NCBI RefSeq assembly: GCF_965214215.1
Contig: NZ_CBDCBD010000003.1
Span: 186,001-250,000, forward strand
Length of the DNA stretch: 64,000 nt
Direction: 5' to 3'
Source: Poriferisodalis sp965214215
GTDB taxonomy: Bacteria > Actinomycetota > Acidimicrobiia > Acidimicrobiales > Poriferisodalaceae
The notes under the pieces were generated by a model, which saw only the letters and a program-made list of their open reading frames with translations, had not been told where the DNA came from and searched no databases. Below are positions 49,427-58,961 of this stretch, one piece after another; position 1 is the stretch's first letter, and each line of letters starts with the position of its first letter. The position numbers and the translations under genes were made by a program.

Positions 49427-50191
49427 TTGAACGAATCACCTCAGCGCAACCGCAACGCTGTCGAGAAAGTCATCGTGCTGGTCGCGGCAAGCCGGATTTC
49501 CTGGGAGGACGCGGCACGTCGAGGTGTTGCTGAAGCAACCAAGACGATCCGGGACTTGTCAGTGGCACACGTCGAGGAGCGCGACGTGATGATTGTGGAA
49601 GGCGAGATCGCCCTCTACCGCATCAAGCTGCGCGTGGCGTTCCGCGTCGACCGGATGCGGCCTGGCCTGACACCGGGTGCACCCGATGTAGAAGTCACGC
49701 GTTGGCTCATCGTCGCGAACCAGACCTTGGGCACCGGTGAGGTCGTCGCCGAGATCGACCGGCTGAACTCCCACGGCCCGTGTGAATTCCACCTGCTGGT
49801 GCCGATGACCCATTCGAAGAGCTACGCCCGGGCCCGGCGACTGTCGATGCTGGCAGCCGATCCGGTGACGGGCATCCCCTCTGAGCATGTGCCGGCTGCG
49901 GACTACTTGGGGCCTGACACGCTGGGCATGGAGCAGGCTCAAAAGCGGCTCGACGCACAGCTTGCGAAGATCGCGGCGGCGTCATACGCGGCAAGCGGCG
50001 AGCTTGGTGACCCTGATCCGCTGCGGGCGATCCAGGCGGTGCTGTCGCGTGCCAGCTTCGACGGCATCATCCTGTCGACTCTGCCCGCCGGGGCGTCGCG
50101 GCTGGTGGGAGCCGACCTGCCGTCGCGCGTGCGCCGCCTCACGCGACTGCCAGTCACGTACCTTCCCGGCAGAGAGCCCGGCGAGCTGTAG
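49427..50191 (+). CDS. Dodecin domain fused to a universal-stress-like domain
   Basis: About 254 residues from a TTG at 49427 (start uncertain; in-frame alternatives reach 49235). Residues 13-75 are a dodecin domain (VEKVIVLVAASRISWEDAAR, VAEATKTIRDLSVAHVEERD, IALYRIKLRVAF). From about 88, RWLIVANQTLGTGEVVAEID, CEFHLLVPMTH, LRAIQAVLSRASFDGIILST and PVTYLP form an alpha/beta domain like those of universal stress proteins. The conserved dodecin Trp is kept, so flavin binding is likely. If it still assembles into 12-mers, the surface would carry twelve USP-like domains. Confidence 0.72.
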   Translation: MNESPQRNRNAVEKVIVLVAASRISWEDAARRGVAEATKTIRDLSVAHVEERDVMIVEGEIALYRIKLRVAFRVDRMRPGLTPGAPDVEVTRWLIVANQTLGTGEVVAEIDRLNSHGPCEFHLLVPMTHSKSYARARRLSMLAADPVTGIPSEHVPAADYLGPDTLGMEQAQKRLDAQLAKIAAASYAASGELGDPDPLRAIQAVLSRASFDGIILSTLPAGASRLVGADLPSRVRRLTRLPVTYLPGREPGEL

Positions 50192-50325
50192 CCCGGTTCG
50201 GGCCCGTTTGGTACGGCGGGCCTATTGCGCCACTCCCGCAAGCCGGGCACGACCAGCGCGATCGCGGCGATGATGACCTGCGCTGGTACATGGATGATCT
50301 GACGATCTTGCGCAAGGAGATAACG

Positions 50326-51156
50326 ATGTCGACGACGGGATCACGCACGCACGCCGAACGGCGCGCCGCCGCACTCGAGGTGTTCGAGCGCTTCACCAAC
50401 GGTGAGTTCGACGCTGAGCGAGCTCAGCGGGCGATGGCCAAGCGTCTCGGCGCCTTGGGCACGTTCGCCTTCGACGTCGTCATGGGCGACGTGTGGTCTC
50501 GGGACGAGCTGTCGCGCCGCGACCGCAGCCTCATCGTCATCACCGTTCTTGCCACGATCGGCTCGAGCGAGGAACTCTCGCTGCACACCGACGTCGGGTT
50601 GAACCATGGGCTGACGCGCACCGAGATCGAGGAGATCCTGATCCAGGTGGCCGCCTACGCGGGCTTCCCGATGGCGATGGCGGCGTCTCGCGTGGTCGAC
50701 GACCGCTTTCGCACGCTCGACGGGGTCGAACGGTTGCCAGAGCGTTCGGGCGCCGCTGAGCTCGACGACGACGAGCGGGAGCGACGCGCTGCGGAGGTGC
50801 GCGGCACCCTCACGGCAGGCCGCGCATCAACCGATCCCACCCAAGACATGGCGCGTCTCGTGGAACACCTCGGCGAAGTCGGACGCATCGCCTATCACTG
50901 GGCGTTCGGAGACCTCTGGTCGCGAGAGGAACTGTCGCGGCGCGATCGCAGCATCGTCGTCATATCGATCCTGACCGTGCTGAGCCGAACCGACGAGCTG
51001 GCATTCCATGTGCCGGCTGGCCTCAACCACGGTCTGTCGCGCACCGAGATCGAGGAAATCATGGTGCAGATGACCATCTACGGCGGCATCCCCCGTGCCG
51101 TGGAGGGCTACCAGGCCATGAAGAAGGCCTTCACCAAGATCGATGCTCGCAGCTAA
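50326..51156 (+). CDS. Tandem carboxymuconolactone decarboxylase-family protein
   Basis: A 276-residue protein of two CMD domains in a row: DVWSRDELSRRDRSLIVITVLATIGSSEE with VGLNHGLTRTEIEEILIQVA, and DLWSREELSRRDRSIVVISILTVLSRTDE with AGLNHGLSRTEIEEIMVQMT. The repeats are nearly identical in the core, indicating internal duplication. The Cys pair of AhpD-type members is absent, so it is of the decarboxylase/unknown type. ATG at 50326 after AAGGAG. Its stop lies in a repeated hairpin. Confidence 0.88.
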   Translation: MSTTGSRTHAERRAAALEVFERFTNGEFDAERAQRAMAKRLGALGTFAFDVVMGDVWSRDELSRRDRSLIVITVLATIGSSEELSLHTDVGLNHGLTRTEIEEILIQVAAYAGFPMAMAASRVVDDRFRTLDGVERLPERSGAAELDDDERERRAAEVRGTLTAGRASTDPTQDMARLVEHLGEVGRIAYHWAFGDLWSREELSRRDRSIVVISILTVLSRTDELAFHVPAGLNHGLSRTEIEEIMVQMTIYGGIPRAVEGYQAMKKAFTKIDARS

Positions 51157-51222
51157 AGCTGCGACGAGAACGATGCTCGCAGCTAAAGCTGCGACGAGAT
51201 CGACGCCCGCAGCTAGAAGGTG
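51141..51222. terminator. Duplicated 30-bp unit with hairpin at a convergent gene junction
   Basis: CGATGCTCGCAGCTAAAGCT + GCGACGAGAA at 51141-51170 is repeated at 51171-51200 and partly to 51222. Each full copy holds TCGCAGCT-AA-AGCTGCGA, an 8-bp perfect stem, so it can act as a terminator in both directions. The first copy contains the stop of the CMD gene, the last partial copy that of the enoyl-CoA hydratase. Confidence 0.65.
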
Positions 51223-51995
51223 CCGAAGCGGGCCCGGGCGTCCTCGCTGGTGATCGATCGGGCCGAGGCGTCGCCGTCGAACTCGGACAGGTCGCCGAGC
51301 CGGGCGACTTGGGCGTAGCCGCGCAGCTGGTGCTTGGCCATCTGCACTGACAGCGCCGGCAGGTCGAGCAGGCGGGCCACCCAGCGTTCCACGGCGGCGT
51401 CGAGTTCGTCTTCTCCATCGCACACTTCGTGTGCCAGCGCCCACTCTGCAGCCTTGCGCCCGTCGATGCGCTCGCTGGTCATCACGAACTGGCGGGCGCG
51501 CGACATGCCCATCTCGGCAATCAGCCGTGGTGTGGCACCCCATGGCAGCGGCACACCCAGTTCCACCTCGGGCACGTACCAGAGTGCGTCCGCGCAGGTG
51601 ACCCGGAAGTCGCAACTGGTGGCGAAGCAGCACCCGCCTCCGATGGCGTGGCCATGCACCCGTGCGATGGTGACGGCTTCGCAGTCCTCGATGGCCCGTG
51701 CCGCACGTCGCCCGAGCTGGTTGATGTAGCGAGCCTCGCGGTCGTTCGCCGCGGCAGGCGGCTGCTCCTTGCGGTCAGCGCCGGCACAGAACGACTTCCC
51801 CCGCCCGCCGAGCACTACGACCCGGTACTGCGTCTGCCCGTTCAGAGCCAGAAACAAGTCGCCGACTTCGCGGATCATCAGCTGGTTGTGCGCGTTGCGC
51901 GACTCCGGCCGGTTCAGCCAGACCCGCAGCGTCTCCCCATCAGGCTCCAGCTCGATCGTCTCCAGCGACGGCAGCTCAAACGACAACAAACTCAT
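51213..51995 (-). CDS. Enoyl-CoA hydratase/isomerase family protein
   Basis: A 260-residue crotonase-fold enzyme. WLNRPESRNAHNQLMIRE, GGRGKSFCAGADRKEQ and ARVHGHAIGGGCCFATSCDFRV are the core motifs; VPEVELGVPLPWGATPRL contains an acidic residue at a catalytic position. ATG at 51995 has AAGGA upstream; 52004 is an in-frame alternative. Diverges from the epoxide-hydrolase-like gene. Confidence 0.9.
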   Translation of the reverse strand: MSLLSFELPSLETIELEPDGETLRVWLNRPESRNAHNQLMIREVGDLFLALNGQTQYRVVVLGGRGKSFCAGADRKEQPPAAANDREARYINQLGRRAARAIEDCEAVTIARVHGHAIGGGCCFATSCDFRVTCADALWYVPEVELGVPLPWGATPRLIAEMGMSRARQFVMTSERIDGRKAAEWALAHEVCDGEDELDAAVERWVARLLDLPALSVQMAKHQLRGYAQVARLGDLSEFDGDASARSITSEDARARFGTF

Positions 51996-52061
51996 GCCAC
52001 CCATCCTTGCCCACCGACTCGAGGGCTGCAGCCTGACATCCCAGGTCGATCACGGGCCAGA

Positions 52062-53090
52062 ATGTCGGCCATGAGCGAATCGAACGGCACTGTCACCGAG
52101 GACCTGTCAAAGGTCAAGCACCACGACGTGGATGCGCTGGGCACCCGGATCCATGTGGCCGAGCTGGGCGAGGGACCGATGGTGCTGTTCGTCCACGGCT
52201 TCCCGGAGTCGTGGTACTCGTGGCGCAACCAGCTCCCCGCGGTGGCTGCGGCTGGGTACCGGGCAGTGGCTATCGACGTGCGCGGCTACGGCCGCTCCTC
52301 CGCTCCCGCCGCCGTAGACGACTACCGCATGGTGCGCCATGTCGCCGACAACGTCGGCGTCGTGCGGGCGCTTGGCGAAGACTCTGCTGTGATCGTCGGG
52401 CACGACTGGGGGGCGCCCATCGCCTGGAGCTCTGCCCTGCTGCGGCCCGACATTTTCACCGCGTTGACGCTGGTCAGCGTTCCCTACAACGCCCGGAGCG
52501 ATTTCAGGCCGAGCGCGGCATTCCGGATGATGGGCGGCGACAAAGAGTTCTACATCGAGTACTTCCAGGAGCCGGGCCGTGCCGAGGCCGAGATGGAAGT
52601 CGACTTGCCCCACTGGCTGCTGGGCATGTACTACGCCGCCTCAGGCGACGGTGTGCGGGCCCGGGTGGCGTCGGGCGATGCATCTGGCGGGGGCTTCGGC
52701 GTGGTGCCCGGCGGGAAGCTCTCGGACAACTTCATCTGGCCCGAATCCGGCAGCTGGCCGCACTGGATGTCCGAGTCTGAATTCGGCTACTACGCCTCAG
52801 AGTTCACGCGCACTGGCATGTCCGGCGGGCTGAACCGCTACCGCAACGTGGACCGCGACTGGGAGGACATGGCCGCCTTCGACGGCGCCGCGATCACCCA
52901 GCCGAGCCTGTTCGTCGGCGGCGAAGTAGACGGACCAACGGTGTGGGGCGCCGGCTCCATCGCGAAGTTTCCCGAAACCATGCCCAACCTGCACAAGTCA
53001 GTGATCCTCGACGACATCGGCCACTGGGTGCAGCAGGAAGCCGCCGACGAGCTCAACGCCGAACTGCTCGAATTCCTCGCCGCGCTCTAG
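52062..53090 (+). CDS. Alpha/beta hydrolase, epoxide hydrolase-like
   Basis: A 342-residue soluble hydrolase. VLFVHGFPESWYSWR holds the oxyanion HG, VIVGHDWGAPIAW the Asp nucleophile typical of epoxide hydrolases and haloalkane dehalogenases, and LDDIGHWVQQEAADELN the catalytic His. The cap domain tyrosines (YYAASG, YRNVDRDWEDM) fit an epoxide hydrolase. ATG at 52071, nine bases downstream, is equally possible. Confidence 0.88.
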   Translation: MSAMSESNGTVTEDLSKVKHHDVDALGTRIHVAELGEGPMVLFVHGFPESWYSWRNQLPAVAAAGYRAVAIDVRGYGRSSAPAAVDDYRMVRHVADNVGVVRALGEDSAVIVGHDWGAPIAWSSALLRPDIFTALTLVSVPYNARSDFRPSAAFRMMGGDKEFYIEYFQEPGRAEAEMEVDLPHWLLGMYYAASGDGVRARVASGDASGGGFGVVPGGKLSDNFIWPESGSWPHWMSESEFGYYASEFTRTGMSGGLNRYRNVDRDWEDMAAFDGAAITQPSLFVGGEVDGPTVWGAGSIAKFPETMPNLHKSVILDDIGHWVQQEAADELNAELLEFLAAL

Positions 53091-53136
53091 CGCGACGCTG
53101 GGCTGCACGTCTGGCGACTGGCGAGACCCCGACGCG

Positions 53137-54684
53137 TTAGGTGCCGCGGGTGGCGCGGCGTGTTGCGAACAGCGGTGCCATGAAGCCGCACGCCGCAACG
53201 ATGGCGCCGAAGACAAAGGTGGCTTGCGTGCGGCCGAGCGAGGGATCCTGGCCCGAGAATGCAAGCATCGACTGGATGCCGAAGATGATGCCGATCCACA
53301 TGACGGTCTGATTCATGCCGTTTGCGATGCCGAGGTCCTTGTCTTCCACGGAGTTGGCAACGAGCATCTGATACGCAGGTGAACCGACACCGGCTGACAC
53401 CCCCGACAGCACGAGTCCGACGATGACGAGCGTCAGTCCCCAGTTACCCGGACTGCTGCCCGCTGCGAAGGCCAGCATCGAGCCGATCATGGCAGTCGAC
53501 CCGAAGATCATCGGAATACGAGCGCCGATCTTGGTCACCAATGTGCCGCCGAATGGCGACGCGAGCGCGAACGCGCCCGGTCGCGGCACCATCAGCAAGG
53601 CCGCGATGCCGACGGAATACAGGTAACGCTCCTGCAGCACAATCGGCACGATCACAAACGCACCCATGTATGCGAACTGGTTGCATGCCGCAGATAGGAG
53701 CGGCATGGAGAAATTCGGCAACCGGAACAAGCGGACATCGAGCAGCGGGGACGGCGCGCGCAGCTCCCACAGCACGAACACGACGAATGCCGCGATCGCC
53801 CCGCCCAGCATCAGCATCAGCGTCTGATCCGACAGCACGGGCGTGCCCGCACGCGTCAAGGTCGGCACTCGGGTGATGGCCAGCAGAACCAGCAGTGTCC
53901 CGGTGCCCAGCAGCAGCGCGCCGAGCACGTCGATCGGGATTCGCTGGCCCTTAGGAATCGGCTTCACGACGAACGCAGCAATCACGGTGCCCGCGAGGCC
54001 AATCAGGCCGAACAGCATGAAGATGGCACGCCATCCGACAACATCGAGCAGCGGCCCGCCTGCCACGACGCCGATTGAGGGCGCACCGGTCATGGCGAAC
54101 TGAAACCAGCCGACGGCCTGGGCGCGGCGTCCGGGCCCGAATGCGTGCATGAGCAGCGCCATGGCCGAGGGCATGAGCACACCACCGCACAGGCCGAACA
54201 GGACCCTCACGGCAACAAATGAGCCGATGTTCCAGACCCAGAAGTTGGCGATCATCGTGGCGGTCATGCCCGCCATTCCGACCATGAACATGCGGCGATG
54301 CCCGTAGATGTCAGCGAGCTTCCCGCCCGCCGGGGTCGACACCGCCATCGCCAACATGAGGCCCGTCATAACCCAGCCGGCTGTGGACACCGTGGTGCCG
54401 AATTCGTCCGCAATCGGCACCAACGCAGCGTTGACGAGCGTCATCAGCGACCCAAATCCCAGCACGGCAATCCCGATCACCCCCAGCAGTCGCCACTGGT
54501 AACGGTCCGATGCCGAAGCAGTCGCGAGCGGAGGCCCACCCTCAGAACGAGCGGGTACCGGAGCGATCGTCGGGTGCAGCGGCCGCCCGGCCGCGTCGAG
54601 CACCTGCGGGACGACGGTGAACACTGACGGCCGAGCCGTCGGAAACTGCGTCGGGACGCGCCAAACCGGTCCTGCGGGCTTCAC
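53137..54684 (-). CDS. MFS drug/solute exporter, DHA2-like
   Basis: A 515-residue membrane transporter with about 12-14 spans after a 63-residue Pro-rich N-terminal tail. GWVMTGLMLAMAVSTPAGGKLADIYGHRRMFMVG covers span 2 and the conserved MFS loop motif A (GKLADIYGHRR); GGVLMPSAMALLMHAFGPGRRAQAVGW is typical of the DHA2 family. Likely a proton-driven exporter; the substrate is unknown. GTG at 54684; a shorter N-terminus is possible. Confidence 0.85.
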   Translation of the reverse strand: MKPAGPVWRVPTQFPTARPSVFTVVPQVLDAAGRPLHPTIAPVPARSEGGPPLATASASDRYQWRLLGVIGIAVLGFGSLMTLVNAALVPIADEFGTTVSTAGWVMTGLMLAMAVSTPAGGKLADIYGHRRMFMVGMAGMTATMIANFWVWNIGSFVAVRVLFGLCGGVLMPSAMALLMHAFGPGRRAQAVGWFQFAMTGAPSIGVVAGGPLLDVVGWRAIFMLFGLIGLAGTVIAAFVVKPIPKGQRIPIDVLGALLLGTGTLLVLLAITRVPTLTRAGTPVLSDQTLMLMLGGAIAAFVVFVLWELRAPSPLLDVRLFRLPNFSMPLLSAACNQFAYMGAFVIVPIVLQERYLYSVGIAALLMVPRPGAFALASPFGGTLVTKIGARIPMIFGSTAMIGSMLAFAAGSSPGNWGLTLVIVGLVLSGVSAGVGSPAYQMLVANSVEDKDLGIANGMNQTVMWIGIIFGIQSMLAFSGQDPSLGRTQATFVFGAIVAACGFMAPLFATRRATRGT

Positions 54685-54825
54685 GTTCTCAGGAACGACA
54701 AGGCAGCGTTCTGGGCGGGCGTTCCCCTGTGGGCCGCGCGGTCGACGTCACGGTTTCAGTAAACGCCCTCCCGCGTCGTTTGCCTCAGCGTCACCATGGT
54801 TGGCGGTGGCGCACAACGATGCGAG

Positions 54826-55650
54826 TCAGCGAGTGAGATGACCGTCTTCGAGCATCGCATCGGCCTGATAGCGGGCGATCTTGCCCATGTCGGGGTGAGT
54901 CAGCACCCAGAAGCGCTCCGTACGGACGGCGTCGAGCACCATCGGACCCACCTCGGCCGGATGCATGCCCTCGGCCAAGAAGCCCTTCATCATGTCCCAG
55001 AACTTCTCGCCCTGTTCGGTGCGGACGTGGTGAGAGGCATCTTCGGGGTCGCGGTTGCGCTGGCTATAGACGATGTTGGTGTTGATCGGTCCCGGGCACA
55101 GCACCGAGGCACGGACGGGCGAGTTGCGCAGCCGCAGATCGCGCTCGAGCGTGGCCATGAGCGCCACGACACCGTGCTTGGCCACGTTGTAGGCGCCCAA
55201 CGAGGCACCCGCATACAGGCCCGCTACCGATGCAGTCGAGTTGATGTGGCCTTCACCGGCCTCTTCGATGATCGGCAGGAACACGTGGCATCCGTAGATC
55301 GGACCCCACAGGTCGATGTCGAGGGTCCAGCGCCAGTCCTCAATGGACATGTCCCCCACCGGGCCCGGAATGCCGACGCCGGCGTTGTTGCACAAAACGT
55401 GAGCCGTGCCGAACTCCGAAACAGTCGCCTCCGCGAGCGCTTCGATCTCAGCCAGCTTTGCCACATCGGTGCGCACCGCGATGGCCTCTGCGCCGGTCGC
55501 GCGCACCTCGGCGGCAGCATCGTTCAGCGGGGCTTCCTCGATGTCAGCCAGCACGACCTTCATACCCGCCGCGGCGAACGTGTCCGCCATGGCTCGGCCC
55601 ATCCCGCTTGCCGCCCCCGTCACGACGGCGACTTTGCCTTCGACCTCCAT
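54826..55650 (-). CDS. SDR-family NAD(P)-dependent oxidoreductase
   Basis: A 274-residue classical short-chain dehydrogenase. VVTGAASGMGRAMADTF is the cofactor motif with an acidic VVLADIEE (NAD type), CNNAGVGIPGP the NNAG motif, STASVAGLYAGASLGAYNVAKHG the catalytic Ser, Tyr and Lys. ATG at 55650. It lies 70 bp downstream of the zinc alcohol dehydrogenase on the same strand. Confidence 0.92.
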   Translation of the reverse strand: MEVEGKVAVVTGAASGMGRAMADTFAAAGMKVVLADIEEAPLNDAAAEVRATGAEAIAVRTDVAKLAEIEALAEATVSEFGTAHVLCNNAGVGIPGPVGDMSIEDWRWTLDIDLWGPIYGCHVFLPIIEEAGEGHINSTASVAGLYAGASLGAYNVAKHGVVALMATLERDLRLRNSPVRASVLCPGPINTNIVYSQRNRDPEDASHHVRTEQGEKFWDMMKGFLAEGMHPAEVGPMVLDAVRTERFWVLTHPDMGKIARYQADAMLEDGHLTR

Positions 55651-55722
55651 AGCTCCTCACTCGCCTCTGTAGTCGATGTGTGTCTCGTGCGTTGCCACGA
55701 TCTCGTCGCGCCGTGCCTGGCG

Positions 55723-56814
55723 CTAGTCGAAGTCGATGACGGTGCGTGTGCCGACGCGCTGGCGCATCTGCTCGTAGCCGGCGTTGATGTCCTCCAGAGG
55801 CATATGCGCCGAGATCATCTCGTCGAGCATCAGCCGGCCGTCGAGATACATGTCCACGTAGCGCGGCATGTCCACCCGGAAGGCGTTCGAGCCCATCATC
55901 GAGCCCTGCAGCCGCTTCTCAAGCATGAACACCTCGTAGCCGGTGATCTCGATCTTCTCGCCGAACGGCATCATGCCGACGATGACAGTGGTGCCGCCCG
56001 GGCGAGAGGACGACCAGGCTTGCTCGCAGGTCTTCTTCAACCCGATGCACTCGAACGCGTAGTCCACGCCACCGCCGGTCAGCTCCTGAATGGCCTCGAC
56101 GGCATCAACCTCGCTTCCATTGACGGTGTCGGTCGCACCCACCTGGCGGGCCGTCTCGAGCTTGGAGTCCTCCACATCGACCGAGATCACCCGACCAGCG
56201 CCCGCAATACGAGCGCCCTGCACCGCGGACAGGCCGATGCCTCCCGCGCCGTAGACGGCAACGGTGGCCCCGGGCTCGATGCGGGCGGTCTTGAACACCG
56301 CGCCCAGACCGGTGGTGACGCCGCAGCCGATGAGCGAGGCACGGTCGAGCGGCATGTCGTCGCGGATCTTCACCACAGCGTTCTGGTGCACCAGCATTTC
56401 CTCGGCGAATCCGCCGAGCCGCGCGAACTGCCCGACCTCGGTGCCGTCATGCTTGGACAGCCGGGGCGCCGCTCCGTCAGGGCGAGCTACCGCGGCGTGG
56501 TTCTGGCAGATGTTGGGGCGACCGGTCAGGCAGCGTTCGCAGTGGCCGCAGAACACGGACAGGCAGCTGATGACGTGATCGCCGGGCTTCACGTAGGAGA
56601 CGTTGTCGCCGACCGCTTGGACGACGCCGGCGCTCTCATGACCCATGACAGCGGGCAGCTGGTACGGCCAGTGCGCATCCATGAAGTGCAGATCGCTGTG
56701 GCACAGGCCCGCGTGCACAACCCGCAACAGGACTTCGTTGGGACCGGGCGCATCGACCGAGATGTCCTCGATATCGAGTTCACCCGGGATCTCGTTGAGC
56801 ACTGCAGCTTTCAT
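55723..56814 (-). CDS. Zinc-dependent alcohol dehydrogenase (class III-like MDR)
   Basis: A 363-residue medium-chain dehydrogenase. GLCHSDLHF and GHESAGVV hold catalytic zinc ligands, CGHCERCLTGRPNIC the structural zinc, VYGAGGIGLSAVQGARIAGAG the NAD motif. The frame runs further upstream to 56988 through the dispersed repeat, but the ATG at 56814 has a GGAGGGG ribosome site and the normal family start MKAAVLNEIP. Confidence 0.93.
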   Translation of the reverse strand: MKAAVLNEIPGELDIEDISVDAPGPNEVLLRVVHAGLCHSDLHFMDAHWPYQLPAVMGHESAGVVQAVGDNVSYVKPGDHVISCLSVFCGHCERCLTGRPNICQNHAAVARPDGAAPRLSKHDGTEVGQFARLGGFAEEMLVHQNAVVKIRDDMPLDRASLIGCGVTTGLGAVFKTARIEPGATVAVYGAGGIGLSAVQGARIAGAGRVISVDVEDSKLETARQVGATDTVNGSEVDAVEAIQELTGGGVDYAFECIGLKKTCEQAWSSSRPGGTTVIVGMMPFGEKIEITGYEVFMLEKRLQGSMMGSNAFRVDMPRYVDMYLDGRLMLDEMISAHMPLEDINAGYEQMRQRVGTRTVIDFD

Positions 56815-56892
56815 GTTCGGCTTCCCCTCCGTCGCGCACGTCTGCGGCGCAACTTGGCCACGCCGCAGCGTAGTCACCCGTAGGCAGACCCA

Positions 56893-56954
56893 GAGACTGA
56901 GCCGAATGGCGAAGTCGTGGCCCGAGCGGCCCGTGAGCGCAGCGAACAAGAGCG
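56893..56954 (+). repeat. 62-bp dispersed repeat, copy C
   Basis: In the gap upstream of the alcohol dehydrogenase. Differs from copy A (14154-14215) at four positions; shares CAGACCCAGA plus the core with copy B. It lies in the opposite orientation to the genes on each side. Confidence 0.8.
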
Positions 56955-57007
56955 CAAAGCAAGAGTTGGGCCGCGGAAGGTGAGACACAGCGTTGCGACG
57001 CGGAAGC

Positions 57008-58381
57008 TCAGGCTGTGGGGCCGGTGCGCCGGACGACCTCGGGACGGATCAGCAGCCACAGCGTCATGCCGGCGAGGCCCAGTGAGGCCATCAGCACGAC
57101 TGCGGCGCGAGCACCGAGTTGCTGAGCGATTTCGCCGAGCACATAGGTGCCCACCGGCAGCGCGCCGATCGCCATGCTCAACAAGCCCATCGCGCGGCCC
57201 CGCATTTCCTCGGACACGGCGGTGAGCACCAAGGTCGACTGCGTCGCGGCAAAGAGCCCGCTGCCGCAGCTGGCGACGTACAGCGTGATTACGGCAACGA
57301 GAACATTCGGCGACATCGCCCACACGATGAGCGTCGCCATGGCCACAAAGACGCCGAATGTGTACGCAAGCCCCCAGCGGCCGGCGCCCCACCGGGCAGT
57401 GACCAGCGATCCGGTGATCATCCCGAAGCCGGTCATCGAACCGATGATCCCGATCTGCGACGCCGTCGCGTTGACCTCGTCTCCGATGAGCTGAACTGCA
57501 GGGAAATAGGCGAACATAAAGAAGTTCGCCATCACGGTGACGCCGAGGATGCTGAGCAGGCTGCGATTGGTGCGAGCCAGCCGCAGGCCGTCACGAAGCT
57601 CTGCAAGCGTCGAAGAGCGGGCGGCGACCGGCGGTCGAGACGTATCGCCGTGCTGTTGCGCCTCGCCGGCTCGGCCGAGGGGCACAACTTCGAAGATGCG
57701 GTCCCTGAGGGCATCGGACCATCGATCTGTCGCCACGGTTGCAGGTCGAGCTGGCGGCACCCGGGGCACCCACATGAGCAGGAACAGGCCGACGCTGAGC
57801 ATGCCAGCGACACCGAGGAAGGCCGTCCCGACGCCGGCACGGTCAGCAACGGCACCGCCCAACAACTGCCCCGCAGCGACGCCGGACGCCAGCGCCATCG
57901 TCTCCCACGCCATCGCCTTGTGCAGCCGGTACGGGCCAACGATGTCCAGCAGCAGAGCACGACGGCTGGTCATGTCGACGACCCAGCCGATGCCGGCGAA
58001 GAGCAGGAACGGGAACAACAGCAAGATGCCCAGTTGGTCGGACCTCTCGGCGAAGCCGATGATGGCGACAAACGGCACGAGCAAGGCCGTCTGGAGCCGC
58101 ACCGTGCGGCGGCGGTCGAAGCGATCCGAGATGACACCGCCGATGGCGCCGCCAAGCAGCAGCGGCGCCCACATGACCGCGCCGGTGAGCTGCACCATCC
58201 GAGGAGAGTCCGTGATCTGGTTGACGTGATAGCTCGCGAGGAATGCGATCGCCCAGCGTCCCCAGTGCCAGCACAGGCCGCTGAACCACAGCGGCGCGAA
58301 CCCGCGCGCTGCGAAGGCTCCACCGCCGCTGAACTCGGACTCGAGGCGCGGCGCCTCAGTGGCGGCCGCCCCCCTGCGCAT
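57008..58381 (-). CDS. MFS transporter (MFS_3/enterobactin-exporter-like)
   Basis: A 457-residue membrane protein with about 12 spans. FAPLWFSGLCWHWGRWAIAF is the usual start of this MFS group, GGAIGGVISDRFDRRRTVRLQT is the motif-A loop, and LVTARWGAGRWGLAY and EMRGRAMGLLSMAIGALPVG are second-half landmarks. A central loop (about 200-265) is hydrophilic. Likely an exporter of small molecules; no substrate context. Confidence 0.88.
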   Translation of the reverse strand: MRRGAAATEAPRLESEFSGGGAFAARGFAPLWFSGLCWHWGRWAIAFLASYHVNQITDSPRMVQLTGAVMWAPLLLGGAIGGVISDRFDRRRTVRLQTALLVPFVAIIGFAERSDQLGILLLFPFLLFAGIGWVVDMTSRRALLLDIVGPYRLHKAMAWETMALASGVAAGQLLGGAVADRAGVGTAFLGVAGMLSVGLFLLMWVPRVPPARPATVATDRWSDALRDRIFEVVPLGRAGEAQQHGDTSRPPVAARSSTLAELRDGLRLARTNRSLLSILGVTVMANFFMFAYFPAVQLIGDEVNATASQIGIIGSMTGFGMITGSLVTARWGAGRWGLAYTFGVFVAMATLIVWAMSPNVLVAVITLYVASCGSGLFAATQSTLVLTAVSEEMRGRAMGLLSMAIGALPVGTYVLGEIAQQLGARAAVVLMASLGLAGMTLWLLIRPEVVRRTGPTA

Positions 58382-58652
58382 CAGCGCGGCATCCTACGAG
58401 CGAGTGTCGTGAGGTGCCCGTTCCGGCTGCGGGATCAGGCCGAAACGCTCGCCGAGTAGGCGGTGATTTCTGCTTTCAGCAGCTGATGTTTCTCTACCGG
58501 TCGCGATGCCTCTATGTCGTGAGCCGTGGGATCTGCGCATCGCAGCCATCGGCGACCCGGGTCAGCGCCATCGAGAGCCAAGCAGTCGGCGCATGGGCCC
58601 GCAGCCTCCTCGCGCTGATCGGGATTACGCGCCCGCGGCTACTATCGAGGCG
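58382..58652. other. Intergenic region before the cox-like genes
   Basis: About 270 bp between divergent transcription units. No gene or RNA recognised; it should hold promoters for both sides. Confidence 0.4.
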
Positions 58653-58934
58653 GTGACATCGACCGATCCGATGCCTGCGCGAACTGACGCGGCCCCCGAC
58701 CGACAGCCCGTTCTGACGGATGTCTGGCAGGGAGGCGACGACGCAGAACTCGACATGGACCGAAGCAATGCCAAGGTCTGCCGGAACGCGCGCCATTTCA
58801 CCTTCGATGGCTTCTCCGAAGGGGCAGACGATGTCGCCACGTCTTGGCGGAAGCTGCTCGAGCGCGAGGGCAAGTCATCCCCAGACGGCACCTCGGTGCG
58901 CGACTTGGTCCTCGGTCCAAGCTCAGGAGACTGA
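58653..58934 (+). CDS. Hypothetical protein upstream of the CoxD-like gene
   Basis: A 93-residue acidic, cysteine-poor protein from a GTG at 58653 (an ATG at 58671 is in frame). TDVWQGGDDAELDMDRSNAK and FTFDGFSEGADDVATSWRKL are its most ordered parts; no family is recognised and no signal or membrane span is seen. It ends 27 bp before the AAA+ gene on the same strand. Real by position and codon use, but unsure. Confidence 0.45.
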   Translation: MTSTDPMPARTDAAPDRQPVLTDVWQGGDDAELDMDRSNAKVCRNARHFTFDGFSEGADDVATSWRKLLEREGKSSPDGTSVRDLVLGPSSGD

Positions 58935-58961
58935 GGCCGGAGATATCCCGGCCTCTCCACG

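Noticed and set aside
54796..56883. 695-codon plus-strand frame
   Set aside because: Runs antisense through two clear dehydrogenase genes.
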